Source of the DNA: Chloroflexota bacterium
Lineage (GTDB): Bacteria > Chloroflexota > Anaerolineae > UBA2200
DNA length: 64,000 bases
Direction: 5' to 3'
NCBI GenBank assembly: GCA_014360905.1
Contig: JACIWW010000016.1
Span: 1-64,000 of the forward strand
Shown here: piece after piece, positions 17,514-25,820 of the stretch
Numbering within the stretch: position 1 is the first letter of the stretch
Layout: every line of letters starts with the position of its first letter
Notes under the pieces: generated by a model
Database searches by the model: none
What the model was told of the DNA's origin: nothing
The model's input: the letters and a program-made list of their open reading frames with translations, nothing else
Translations under genes and position numbers: made by a program

Positions 17514-18161
17514 TCAAGTTGTGGGTGTTTTGGTCACTCTCTGGTACTCTAGATATGAATACATGGCCGTGTACAGTGCCGCCAAGAGCACAGGGGCCAT
17601 GATGAAGAAAAGCCCCCACTGCGGCCATATGGCTCCGCCCAGAGCAAGCAACCCAGCCGCCTTGAACCACTTGCCACCGACCTTGTGCGTGCGGTTCCAA
17701 ACCTCCTCATTTGCCAATGTCCACGGCGTGCGGATGCCAATGAAATAATTCCGCTTGGCATGTTCCACGAGGACTCCTGCGCCATAGAAGAGAAGTGCCA
17801 TCCCAGGGGAGATCACCCGCATGATGGGCATCTCCCAGCCCAGGTTCGCCGCCAAAGTGAAGAGATGCACATAGAAGAAAAAGCCCAGCGCGAGCACCAC
17901 AAAACGTTCGTACTGCGCCAGAAACTGTTCGATGTTCTCCCGCAAGGGATCGATCTTGGGCAGCACAAGCAGCAAGAGCGCAAAGGCAACCAGCAGCAAC
18001 GGCAGAAAGAACACGCCCCAGAACCTGGGCATGTAGCCATCCACCTGACCTTGGGCATTCCAATGCGAAGCCATCTGCTCTGGCATCCTGGGATAGAGAT
18101 AGATGCTCACGGCAAACGACAACAGGATAATCGCAATCATGAGCATGCGATTTATCTTCAT
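17514..18161 (-). CDS. SdpI/DUF1648 family membrane protein
   Basis: A 215-residue membrane protein. The N-terminal DUF1648 segment has the hallmark LYPRMPEQMASHWNAQGQVDGY, and the C-terminal SdpI-like segment contains NYFIGIRTPWTLANEEVWNRTH. In Bacillus, SdpI gives immunity to the SdpC toxin and signals through SdpR. No SdpC-like toxin or SdpR regulator is visible here, so a general membrane role is as likely. About six helices are predicted. It stands 101 bp upstream of the ATP-grasp gene on the same strand. Confidence 0.88.
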   Translation of the reverse strand: MKINRMLMIAIILLSFAVSIYLYPRMPEQMASHWNAQGQVDGYMPRFWGVFFLPLLLVAFALLLLVLPKIDPLRENIEQFLAQYERFVVLALGFFFYVHLFTLAANLGWEMPIMRVISPGMALLFYGAGVLVEHAKRNYFIGIRTPWTLANEEVWNRTHKVGGKWFKAAGLLALGGAIWPQWGLFFIMAPVLLAALYTAMYSYLEYQRVTKTPTT

Positions 18162-18244
18162 GGTAATTCGACCTCGCTTTCACAGAAATATCTCATAAGC
18201 GCCACGCGCTTTCCGAGTATACTATTAGCTTCGCCTTTCGTCAA

Positions 18245-18490
18245 CTTGCCGTGTTCTGAGCGCTCCGCGGGGGCAACAGCCCACGCCTGCCTGCACCGCA
18301 GAGCACGCGTTGTAGGGGCGCAATTGAATTGCGCCCCTGCTCCGCGTGGGCAACAGCCCACGCCAAAAGACGGCGGACTGTTGTCCGCCTGGAGCAGGCA
18401 TGCCATCAACGAATGGCTGCGCCAAAACGAATGAACGAATCGCCAGCGCAGTCCATTCGTTTATTCGTTCCCCTATTCGCTGATGGCTCC
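18245..18490. repeat. Hairpin-repeat island between SdpI and CAP genes
   Basis: The 335-bp gap 18162-18497 holds no gene. It contains GTGGGC-AACA-GCCCAC hairpins (about 18268-18290 and 18343-18362), a palindrome preceded by GTTGTAG with arms GGGGCGCAAT and ATTGCGCCCC (about 18313-18338), and a GGCGGAC-TGTT-GTCCGCC hairpin (about 18372-18391). The rest is an inverted pair built on GCCATCAACGAAT and ATTCGCTGATGG (about 18400-18487). The last type recurs near 25.3, 33.9 and 38.1 kb. Confidence 0.8.
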
Positions 18491-18497
18491 CCTCATT

Positions 18498-19550
18498 CTA
18501 GTACGGATCGAAGAGGATCACCACGTACGTAAAATGATGGACAACGCCCCCTATCACGACATTGCGGACACGCACGGTGTACCATTGATCCTTGCTGGGG
18601 CGCTCTAAGGATATATGCGGCTCCCAAACAAGCGTGTTCTCGCCATAGCCATCGGCAACGGGCAACAGCGTGAGGGGCACCTCGCTGCCCTCGTAGGTCA
18701 TGGAAACCGAAGCCTGGGAGAAATCAGCATCATCGTAGGAAAAGGACCAGCGGGGATAGACCACGACGTAGGGTACGTAGCCGGGAGGAGGCCAGGCAAA
18801 AAAGTTGTCGCGTGTTTTGGGCCTTTCGGCAGAGGCAATACCAAACACCAACAGCGCATTCGCCGCCGGGTAGCCCGAAACTGGTGGGATATCCCCAATG
18901 CCCATCGTCATGGTGCGTGGATTCAGCAGCCAGCGACGGTGGGGCACGTGTGCATTGCCGCTTCCCGCATCCTGCATATACCCGTCAATGGCCTCGCAGG
19001 AATGCGCCACCAAATACAAATTGGAACTGCGGGCGCCCTGCGCTCCCTCCAGCGAATAGCAGCGCCAACTCTCATCCGGTGTGTGGCTCAGCAGCCCGTT
19101 CGCGCTGAGCATCAACGCTGCTTTCTGTGCTTTCTCATTCAACTCCGCGCGGAAGGTGATATCCGCCGGCACGCCTGCCATGGCGCGGAAGTAATTGATG
19201 CGCTGCAAAACCGCAGCCTGAAAAGCCTCCGAGGTGCTCCCTTCGTTGCAAGTGGCGTGGTTCCCGGTCCAGCCAGTGGAAATGTTTTCGCAGGGGCGGT
19301 AGTAGGCGTAGAAAAAAGCCCACGCATTCTGCTTCTCCAGCGGATTGACGGACAACCCACCTTCACGCGCACCCGCGGGCACGATCGTGAACGCACCCGC
19401 GAAGGATTCATCTACCAGAAGCCAAGGGGCCTGCCCCAGTTCAGGTGACAAAGAGGGCGATGAACCATCTCCCATTTTCCCCAGCGCGAACAAGAGCAGG
19501 AGACAGAGCAACAAAAGCGGAATGATCAGGCGCAGGCGTCTCATGTGCAT
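18498..19550 (-). CDS. Secreted CAP-domain (SCP/PR1-like) protein
   Basis: A 350-residue protein with an N-terminal signal anchor (LIIPLLLLCLLLLFALG). Its CAP domain lies at about residues 110-240: INYFRAMAGVPADITF, NEKAQKAALMLSANGLLSHTPDESWRCYS, then HVPHRRWLLNPRTMTMGIGDI, with the conserved His residues of the CAP cavity. A beta-rich C-terminal domain of about 100 residues follows. CAP proteins are extracellular and of varied role. It is transcribed from a good promoter about 45 bp upstream. Confidence 0.86.
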   Translation of the reverse strand: MHMRRLRLIIPLLLLCLLLLFALGKMGDGSSPSLSPELGQAPWLLVDESFAGAFTIVPAGAREGGLSVNPLEKQNAWAFFYAYYRPCENISTGWTGNHATCNEGSTSEAFQAAVLQRINYFRAMAGVPADITFRAELNEKAQKAALMLSANGLLSHTPDESWRCYSLEGAQGARSSNLYLVAHSCEAIDGYMQDAGSGNAHVPHRRWLLNPRTMTMGIGDIPPVSGYPAANALLVFGIASAERPKTRDNFFAWPPPGYVPYVVVYPRWSFSYDDADFSQASVSMTYEGSEVPLTLLPVADGYGENTLVWEPHISLERPSKDQWYTVRVRNVVIGGVVHHFTYVVILFDPY

Positions 19551-19594
19551 GGTTATCCTTCACTCGCACTGTAATGGCAAACAATGCCAATGGG

Positions 19595-19623
19595 ATTATA
19601 CTACGCAGAGGACGCGCCTACAA
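19595..19623 (-). promoter_or_regulatory. Promoter of the CAP-domain gene
   Basis: On the minus strand, TTGTAG (19623-19618) and a consensus TATAAT (19600-19595) are spaced by 17 bp, about 45 bp before the start codon at 19550. Confidence 0.6.
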
Positions 19624-19676
19624 CTACCATGGGCGAACCTCGTGTTTGCCCCTACTGCAACGACATCATCGCCTGT

Positions 19677-19705
19677 TTGACATTGTGCGAATCCCGTCAT
19701 ACAAT
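19677..19705 (+). promoter_or_regulatory. Promoter of the membrane protein gene at 19792
   Basis: A perfect -35 box TTGACA (19677-19682) and TACAAT (19700-19705) are separated by 17 bp. It lies back to back with the CAP promoter, so the 240-bp gap is a divergent promoter region. Confidence 0.7.
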
Positions 19706-19791
19706 TGCAATAGGAACAGTTGAATCATCGCCGACGTCCCTTGCAACTTGTTTCTATACCATTTTCTATACCATCTAAAGGAGCAAGACGC

Positions 19792-20478
19792 ATGAAAAAC
19801 GCCAAGGCCATCAAACCGCTCGATATTGGGATCGCTATCCTCGCCCTCGGCTCTCTGTGGGGCTTTTCCGAGGTCGTGCTGAACAGCGCCATCCAGCGTG
19901 CCGGTCTCCCCTTCCGCGCCGCCATCCTCACCGGCATTGGCTTCGGACTCATGGCCATTGCCGTGGCCATGTTCAAAAAGCCATGGATGCTGGCTGGCAT
20001 CGCCATCGTCGCCATCCTGTGCAAACAACTGGCCGTGCCCATCCTGCACGTATCGGTCATGTGCAAAGCCAACTCGTGCCTGGCCGTGCTCTTGGAAGGA
20101 TTAACCCTGGCTGGTGCAATCGCCGTAGCCGGACGCGCTCTGCACAAAACCAGCCTAGCCCGCGCTGCCACTGCTGCTTCGGCGGCGTTGCTATCCGCGG
20201 GAGCATTCCACTTCCTGGGCATCCGTTTGGCTCCCTGCCTGTACCTGCTCTCCTTCAACCGTCCGGGGGGGTTGCTGGCATTCCTGGCGGCAGAAGGCAT
20301 CCCCTGGGCAGTAGCCTCTGCCATGCTCTTCCCGCTGGGCTACCGTCTTGGAGAATGGCTGGAAGTGAATGCGCCGCAACTGCGCGCACGCCAGCCCGTG
20401 ACCTACTACGTCAGCAACGCAGTGCTCATTGCCACTTGCTGGCTCGCCAGCGCTGTGGCCATTGCCACAGGGTTCTAG
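19792..20478 (+). CDS. Integral membrane protein, function unknown
   Basis: A 228-residue protein with about six hydrophobic helices, small-residue-rich, with charged loops such as FKKPW and RALHKTSLARA. I do not recognise a family; the overall look resembles small transporter or S-component proteins, but no motif proves that. The ATG at 19792 follows AAAGGAG at 8 bp and is preferred over an upstream frame extension at 19720. The gene has its own promoter and is followed after 113 bp by a truncated methyltransferase-like gene. Confidence 0.7.
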   Translation: MKNAKAIKPLDIGIAILALGSLWGFSEVVLNSAIQRAGLPFRAAILTGIGFGLMAIAVAMFKKPWMLAGIAIVAILCKQLAVPILHVSVMCKANSCLAVLLEGLTLAGAIAVAGRALHKTSLARAATAASAALLSAGAFHFLGIRLAPCLYLLSFNRPGGLLAFLAAEGIPWAVASAMLFPLGYRLGEWLEVNAPQLRARQPVTYYVSNAVLIATCWLASAVAIATGF

Positions 20479-20591
20479 AAGAAGCACTGGGGCAGGCTCA
20501 ATTGCAGCATCACTGCCACTTGAAATTGATAGCGCACCATCCTCGCAAGAGCAGCCCCAATGCCGAGACTTGCACAAGGTAACGCTGGACT

Positions 20592-21008
20592 ATGAACACA
20601 AAACTCCTCGTACGTTATGCCATTCGCGAGGCTATGGGACTTGTCTTTATGGGCGTGGCCCTGTTTGCATCAGCCGGGCGGATAGATTGGTGGCCAGCCT
20701 GGGCGTGCCTTGCAGTGATGTTAGCGTGGATCATAGCGACAGCCAGCATCATTATCCGCTCCAACCCAGACCTGCTGGCTGAGCGCCTGGGTCCGCGCAA
20801 GGGGGCTAAGACTTGGGACACGGCCATCATGAGCATGCTCGGCCTGGTTCAGTTGGCGCGCTATATCGTTGCCGGGCTTGATCAGCGCTATGGCTGGTCT
20901 GGTGGCTTTTCTTTGACTGCTCAAATTGTGGCATTGATCGCATGTGCCCTGGGCTATGCCCTGGTCGTCTGGGCCACCGCTGCTATCGAACGTCCTACGG
21001 AGGTCTGA
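20592..21008 (+). pseudogene. Truncated isoprenylcysteine carboxyl methyltransferase-family protein
   Basis: The 138 residues match the N-terminal membrane half of bacterial ICMT-family proteins: FMGVALFASAGRIDWWPAWA, NPDLLAERLGPRKGAKTWDT, ARYIVAGLDQRYGWSGG. Relatives are about 210-220 residues and continue into a C-terminal domain with the S-adenosylmethionine-binding RHPxY region. Here the frame ends at ATAAIERPTEV just where that domain should begin, and the next gene starts 1 bp later. Either a deletion removed the catalytic half or the piece is kept as a stand-alone membrane domain; the first is more likely. The intact Shine-Dalgarno of the next gene lies within its last codons. Confidence 0.72.
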
Positions 21009-21009
21009 T

Positions 21010-22008
21010 ATGCATCCCTACCTCATCGAAATGCTGCAATGCCCAGCCTGTCACGGCAATCTGGAGTGGAGCATTGCCGAGCGCAGCAATGCCCGCATCG
21101 AAACCGCAGAAGCACGCTGTGCGGCATGTGCCGCCTCCTATCCCGTCCGCGAGGGAATTGGCGTATTCCTCACCCCCGATCTACCGCGCGATGACCTGTG
21201 GGAGCACTTGGACAGCCGTCTGACGCAATATCTGCGCGAACACCCCGAAGTCGAACGCCAATTGATGAATGTGGCGCTGGAGACTCTGTCCCCTGCTGAC
21301 CAATTCTTCCGCGCCATGATCTTGGACGAACGCGGACAGTTCGCTCAGGCAAAGGCTGCCAGGGACGTAGCCCTTCCGGGAATCTATACTCCAGAATACC
21401 TCGCCTGCTCGGAGAGACAAATCAACTATATCATCGAACGCCTCGCTACCACTGATGGCCCTATCGTGGATCTAGCCTCGGGATTATGTCACTTGGTTGA
21501 AAAGTTGGCGCGCGGGCTCAACCGCCCCGTCGTCGCCACCGACTTTAGCCCCCGCGTGCTGCGCCGAGACCGCAAACGCTTCGAGTTCTTTGGACTGTAC
21601 GACCACGTGAGTCTCCTGGCATTCGATGCCCGGCGCACACCGTTCAAGGACGGTGCGGTCGCGACTTTGACCACCTATCAGGGTTTGCCGAACATCAGAG
21701 AACCCGGCGATTTGCTCCGCGAACTGCGACGCATTGTCTCAGGCTCGTTCCTGGCCATCTCCATCTTCTTCCCCGAAGATGACGAGGACAACGCCGCACG
21801 GATTGCCGAATGGGGGCTTTCTGACCTGCTCTTCCGCCGTTCCCTGCTGGAGCGTTTCGCCCAAGCCGGCTGGGAGGTCGAAGTGGCCACTTCTTGCTTC
21901 GGGAAAGCGCGCCCGACCCCAACTGGCGTGGTATTGGAAGGAGCCACCATAGATGCCCTGCCGATGAAAGAGACGACGCTGGAATGGTGCACCCTGGTGG
22001 CAAAATAG
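21010..22008 (+). CDS. Trm112-domain fused SAM-dependent methyltransferase-like protein
   Basis: A 332-residue protein. Residues 1-60 form a Trm112-like zinc-binding domain (LQCPACHGNL...CAACAASYPVREGIGVFL, four cysteines). This is followed by a helical linker and a class I methyltransferase fold: motif I IVDLASGLCHLVEKLA, then VVATDFSPRVLRRD and a motif-IV-like ATLTTYQGLPN. The glycine-rich motif I is weakened (DLASGLC against DxGxGxG), so catalysis is plausible but not certain. The ATG at 21010 follows CGGAGG at 8 bp. The substrate is unknown. Confidence 0.78.
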   Translation: MHPYLIEMLQCPACHGNLEWSIAERSNARIETAEARCAACAASYPVREGIGVFLTPDLPRDDLWEHLDSRLTQYLREHPEVERQLMNVALETLSPADQFFRAMILDERGQFAQAKAARDVALPGIYTPEYLACSERQINYIIERLATTDGPIVDLASGLCHLVEKLARGLNRPVVATDFSPRVLRRDRKRFEFFGLYDHVSLLAFDARRTPFKDGAVATLTTYQGLPNIREPGDLLRELRRIVSGSFLAISIFFPEDDEDNAARIAEWGLSDLLFRRSLLERFAQAGWEVEVATSCFGKARPTPTGVVLEGATIDALPMKETTLEWCTLVAK

Positions 22009-22025
22009 CATACCCGGGCGGCAGT

Positions 22026-22092
22026 ACTCACCACCAAGACACCAAGACACGAAGATATTATAAAAACTTGGTATCTTCGTGCCTTTGTGGTA
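22026..22092. repeat. Inverted copy of a dispersed 'CTTGGTGTCTTCGTG' repeat
   Basis: ACCACCAAGACACCAAGACA leads into CACGAAGATA, then a short spacer, then TATCTTCGTG and CCTTTGTGGT. The two 10-base inner arms are perfect complements. This family also appears near 26.86, 48.2 and, degenerate, 56.5 kb. It lies between convergent genes and could act as a bidirectional hairpin. Confidence 0.75.
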
Positions 22093-22094
22093 AA

Positions 22095-22973
22095 TTAACT
22101 TTCCTCTGCACATTCCGCCAGCAGTGACGTCTGCCTCCCTCTCCGCCACTGCCAGAGCGCACCGCGCTGTGGCGCCAGCAGGAACGCTGCCAAAAAGACG
22201 GCGGTCGCCACCAGCACCACTGCTGCGCCAGAGGCGACATTCCAGTAGAAACTAATGTACAAGCCCGTGACGCTCGAGAAGGCGCCAATCAACGCTGCCA
22301 CCGCCATCATGGCCGGCAGGCGACGCGTGAGCAGATAAGCCGTTGCCCCCGGCGTCACGAGCATCGCTGCCACCAAACCCACGCCCACCGTCTGCAGTGA
22401 AACGACCACCGTCAGTGCCAGCAGGATCAGCATCAAATGGCGTAGCCACTCTACGGGCAAGCGCAGGGTCGTAGCCAGCACTGGATCGAACGAGATGACG
22501 AGAAACTCTTTGTACAACAGAGCAATGGCCGTCAGCACCAGCAGGCTCAGCGCCCCCGTCAGCCACAGGTCGCCCGTGCTCACGCCCAGCACATTGCCAA
22601 AGAGGATGTGTGTCAAATCCACGGCATAGGTGCGAATCGTGCTGATGAGCAGCACCCCCAGCGAAAGCGCCGCCGCAAAGAGGATGCCGATAGCCGTGTC
22701 CTCCTTGATCGTCCCTTGGCGGGAGAAGAAGCCAATGCCCAGGGCAACGACCACAGCTGCTGCCAGCGCCCCGATGAGCAAATTGCCCTTCAGCAGGTAG
22801 GCTACAGCAATGCCAGGCAGGATGGCGTGCGCCAGAGCATCGCCAATGAAAGCCATCGAACGCAGCACCACATAGCAGCCAATCACGGCGCACAATACCC
22901 CCACCATGATCGAAGCCATCAGTCCACGCTGCATGAACTCATACGCCAATGGCGCAGTCAGCCAGGTGATCAC
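22095..22973 (-). CDS. Metal ABC transporter permease (ZnuB/TroC family)
   Basis: A 292-residue inner-membrane permease of the ABC-3 family with about eight helices. Recognisable phrases are GCYVVLRSMAFIGDALAHAILPGIA near the N-terminus, TAIGILFAAALSLGVLLIS, and VGVGLVAAMLVTPGATAYLLT in the region contacting the ATPase. It imports Zn2+ or Mn2+ with the neighbouring ATPase and binding protein. The start was set at GTG 22973 because a GGAGGG lies 7 bp upstream and the first helix then begins normally. It overlaps the end of the ATPase gene by 4 bp, showing coupling. Confidence 0.92.
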   Translation of the reverse strand: MITWLTAPLAYEFMQRGLMASIMVGVLCAVIGCYVVLRSMAFIGDALAHAILPGIAVAYLLKGNLLIGALAAAVVVALGIGFFSRQGTIKEDTAIGILFAAALSLGVLLISTIRTYAVDLTHILFGNVLGVSTGDLWLTGALSLLVLTAIALLYKEFLVISFDPVLATTLRLPVEWLRHLMLILLALTVVVSLQTVGVGLVAAMLVTPGATAYLLTRRLPAMMAVAALIGAFSSVTGLYISFYWNVASGAAVVLVATAVFLAAFLLAPQRGALWQWRRGRQTSLLAECAEES

Positions 22974-23785
22974 CTCCGCACCCTCCTTCCTGTATCTGGC
23001 GCGCAACATTGATCAACCACTACAGCCCCTTCGCCCAGGATGAACAACTGCCCGCCAAAAGCCTCTGCCAGTCGCTCCTGCGTGAACACCTCGTGTGCGG
23101 CTCCGCAAGCAATCACACGCCGGTTGAGCAACAACACCTGGTCGAAGTGCGCCGAGGCCAGGCTCAGGTCGTGTGTCGAAATCAACACCGTTACCTGCTG
23201 CGCCCGTAGCTCTTCCAGCAGCGCCATAATCGCTTCCTGCGTGGTCATGTCAATTGCGGTGAAGGGCTCGTCCATCAACAGGATGTGCGGCTCCTGCGCC
23301 AGCGCACGTGCCAGGAACACCCGCTGCTGCTGTCCTCCCGAAAGCTCTTGGATGGGACGACGCGCCAAATCAGCGATGCGCATGTGCTCCAGACAGCGCC
23401 AGACGACCTCCTGGTCCTCTTTGCTTGGGCGCTTCAGCCAACCCAACCGCCCATAGCGCCCCATCATCACCACGTCGCTCACGGTGAGTGGGAAGCGCCA
23501 GTCCACTTCCTCGCGTTGCGGGACATAAGCCACGCAATCGTGATGATGCCCCAGAGGGCGCCCATGGATCAAGATGCGACCCCCGTGCCAGGGCAATAGC
23601 CCCACCAACACCTTGAACAGCGTGGACTTGCCCGCGCCGTTGGGTCCCACCACCGCCACCCGTGCTCCATGCGCGACTTGAAAAGTTATATCGCACAGCA
23701 CTGGCTGGCCGTTGTATGCCACGCTCACATGCTCCACTTCCAGCCGTGCCGGCTCAGTCTCTGCAAACAACCTCTCACCCTTCAC
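22970..23785 (-). CDS. Metal ABC transporter ATP-binding protein (ZnuC family)
   Basis: A 271-residue ATPase with Walker A GPNGAGKST, Q-loop YVPQREEVDWRFP (the DWxFP phrase is characteristic of Mn/Zn importer ATPases), signature LSGGQQQRVFLARAL, Walker B LLMDEPFTAID and switch His in STHDLSLA. It powers import through the downstream permease. It overlaps the permease gene by 4 bp and starts 10 bp after the binding-protein gene. A strongly coupled zur-znuA-znuC-znuB operon is therefore evident. Confidence 0.94.
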   Translation of the reverse strand: MKGERLFAETEPARLEVEHVSVAYNGQPVLCDITFQVAHGARVAVVGPNGAGKSTLFKVLVGLLPWHGGRILIHGRPLGHHHDCVAYVPQREEVDWRFPLTVSDVVMMGRYGRLGWLKRPSKEDQEVVWRCLEHMRIADLARRPIQELSGGQQQRVFLARALAQEPHILLMDEPFTAIDMTTQEAIMALLEELRAQQVTVLISTHDLSLASAHFDQVLLLNRRVIACGAAHEVFTQERLAEAFGGQLFILGEGAVVVDQCCAPDTGRRVRR

Positions 23786-23795
23786 TCCTCACTCC

Positions 23796-24740
23796 TCACT
23801 CCTCACCTTTCAACCCATCCACAATAACCCTCGTATTATGTCGCATCATCTCGATGTAACTGGAAGGTGAGCCACCTGCTGCTCCCAAAGAGTGGGTGTA
23901 TAGATTGGTAACGATTTTGACCCCCGTCTCCCGTGCCAATTGCTGCGCCAATTGAGGATTGCTGCCCGTTTCCAGGAAGATCGCCGGCGCACCACTCGCC
24001 TTGATAGCATCCACCAGCCGTGCCAATTGCCGGGCAGAGGGTGAAGCGCCCGTGCTCACACTGGGTATAACCGTGCCCACGATGCGCAAGCCATAGCGAT
24101 CCGCAAAGTAGCCAAAACTCTCGTGGTTGGTCACCAGTAGGCGCCGCTGCGGTGGAATCTGCGCTATTTGCTCGGCAATCCAGGCATCCAACTCCTTGAG
24201 CTGAGTAACGTACGCCGCGGCATTGGCTGCATACACCGCTGCCCCTTCAGGATCCACCTGGCTCAACCCATCGCGAATGTTCTCCACGTAGCGGATGACC
24301 AAGTTCGGGTCGAGCCAGAAATGGGGATCGTGCTCATGTCCATGAGCCTCGCCTTCCAGAACCTCGCCCTCGTGCGGCGTACGGCTGACCAACCCTGTTG
24401 ACGCCTCGATGACGACACGCTCACCACCGACGCTGCGCAGCAGCCTTTCCAGAAATGCTTCCAAGCCGGCCCCGTTGATAATCAACACCTCGCTATCGGC
24501 AACTTTGGCCACATCTGCTGGCGTCGGTTCATAACTATGCGGATCCACACCAGCAGGCAATAGCGACGACACTCTCAAACGGTCGCCGGCCACGTTCTGG
24601 GCAACGTCCGCTAGAAATGGCAGCGTCGCCACCACATCCAAGGAAGTCGTCGTTCTTGGTACTGGAGCCGCGGGACGACAGGAGACGAGCAACAAGACCA
24701 GGATCAGCATCCCTATTTGTAGGGTATTACGCATTCTCAC
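23796..24740 (-). CDS. Zinc/manganese-binding lipoprotein (ZnuA family)
   Basis: A 314-residue cluster A-I solute-binding lipoprotein (lipobox LVSC, Cys21). Metal ligands are visible: His in DPHSYEPTPAD, His in HDPHFWLDP, His in TNHESFGYF and an acidic residue in FLETGSNP. The short histidine-rich loop HGHEHDPHF before the second ligand is typical of zinc-specific proteins. Its start overlaps the end of the Fur-family regulator gene by 14 bp. The regulator-first order and the shared operator fit zinc repression of the whole operon. Confidence 0.93.
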   Translation of the reverse strand: MRMRNTLQIGMLILVLLLVSCRPAAPVPRTTTSLDVVATLPFLADVAQNVAGDRLRVSSLLPAGVDPHSYEPTPADVAKVADSEVLIINGAGLEAFLERLLRSVGGERVVIEASTGLVSRTPHEGEVLEGEAHGHEHDPHFWLDPNLVIRYVENIRDGLSQVDPEGAAVYAANAAAYVTQLKELDAWIAEQIAQIPPQRRLLVTNHESFGYFADRYGLRIVGTVIPSVSTGASPSARQLARLVDAIKASGAPAIFLETGSNPQLAQQLARETGVKIVTNLYTHSLGAAGGSPSSYIEMMRHNTRVIVDGLKGEE

Positions 24741-25197
24741 CGCTTTCCCCCTCCTCTAGTACCTCCGCCTTCTGCCGCTCTCTGCATTCCTCGCACAAGC
24801 CATAAAACTCAAGCAAATGCCCCTTGATTTGGAAGCCCAAGCGCTGTGCAAGCAGCGCTTCCAGATCACTGACAACGCATTCCTCAAATGGGATCACGTT
24901 GCCACAACTCACACAAAGCAGAAGGTGATGCCCGCGATGGTGCATCTCCACGCAGGCCACGCGCGAACGAGCCTCACCGGCATGGATCATGCACAGCAGC
25001 CCCAACTGCGCCAAAATCTCCAGCGTGCGGTAAACGGTCGCCCTGCTCAGCGCAGGGTAAATCGCCTGCCCGCGCGCCAGCACCTCTGCTGGACTGAGGA
25101 ACTCCCCTTCGCTCTCCAGCACTTGCAATACCGCCCGGCGTGGCCTGGTAATGCGATAGCCCGCTTGCTGCAAGCGTTCCGCAACGTCAGCCAACAT
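24727..25197 (-). CDS. Fur-family metalloregulator, probably Zur
   Basis: A 156-residue winged-helix repressor. The DNA-binding domain contains ITRPRRAVLQVLESEGEFLSPAEVL and the recognition helix ALSRATVYRTLEILAQLGLL. The metal-sensing domain has MHHRGHHLLLCVSCGNV and FYGLCEEC, giving two CxxC pairs for the structural zinc. Fur, Zur and PerR cannot be separated by motif alone; its place as first gene of a znuACB-type operon argues for Zur. A 23-bp palindrome over its own promoter is the likely binding site, implying autoregulation. Start at ATG 25197 after GGAGGG. Confidence 0.9.
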   Translation of the reverse strand: MLADVAERLQQAGYRITRPRRAVLQVLESEGEFLSPAEVLARGQAIYPALSRATVYRTLEILAQLGLLCMIHAGEARSRVACVEMHHRGHHLLLCVSCGNVIPFEECVVSDLEALLAQRLGFQIKGHLLEFYGLCEECRERQKAEVLEEGESGENA

Positions 25198-25211
25198 ACC
25201 CCACCCTCCGC

Positions 25212-25259
25212 TAATTGAGACTTTGTCTCAATTATATCCATGTGACGCATTCTTGTCAA
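25212..25259 (-). promoter_or_regulatory. Promoter and palindromic Zur-type operator of the metal-import operon
   Basis: On the minus strand, TTGACA (25259-25254) and TATAAT (25236-25231) are both perfect and spaced by 17 bp. A palindrome with 10-bp arms TAATTGAGAC and GTCTCAATTA around three bases (25212-25234) covers the downstream part of the -10 box and the start point. Its size and position fit a Fur/Zur-type operator that blocks polymerase. Confidence 0.85.
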
Positions 25260-25299
25260 GGGATACAGCCCGAGGTGTTGAAAGTCGCTTTTGTCATGG

Positions 25300-25680
25300 G
25301 ATGCCATCAACGAATAAGGCAACGAATAAACGAATGCGCCACGATCTAGCCGCCATCCTCTGCTCGGCGTGGGCAACAGCCCACGCACCACATCCCTAGA
25401 TTGTGGTCCAGCCGAAGCAAAGAGAGATTCGTTCCAGCGCAGCCATCCGTTGATATGGCGAACTCCGCTCAGCGCGGGCAACAGCCCACGCACCACATCC
25501 CTGGACTGTGCTCCAGCCGAAGCAAAGAGAGATTCGTTCCAGCGCAGCCATCCGTTGATATGGCGAACTCCGCTCAGCGCGGGCAACAGCCCACGCGCCA
25601 CATCCCTGGACTGTGCTCCAGCCGAAGCAAAAAGAGAAATTCGTTCCGGCGCAGCTATCCGCTGGTGGCGAACTCCGCTT
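25300..25680. repeat. Three 105-bp direct repeats plus hairpin modules
   Basis: The 622-bp gap 25198-25820 holds the operator, an ACGAAT-type repeat (about 25300-25340) and then three head-to-tail units of 105 bp starting at 25362, 25467 and 25572. Each unit contains a GGGC-AACA-GCCC hairpin, a CTCCAGCCGAAGC segment and a GATTCGTTCCAGCGCAGCC segment. Units 2 and 3 differ at several positions. Open frames on both strands here are a by-product of the 105-bp (35-codon) period. Confidence 0.88.
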
Positions 25681-25820
25681 GGCAATGAGAATCGAGACCA
25701 TGGATATACGAATGACCTTTTCTCGTTGCAACCGTCCGTTCGCATATTCCCAATATTTGACAAGTCTAAAGTCCCTGCTATAATTATGTCATAAACTAGT
25801 CCTATACGAAGGAGACTGCC

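Noticed and set aside
17514-18161. An Sdp toxin-immunity locus
   Set aside because: Only the SdpI-like protein is present; no SdpC-like toxin or SdpR regulator lies nearby.
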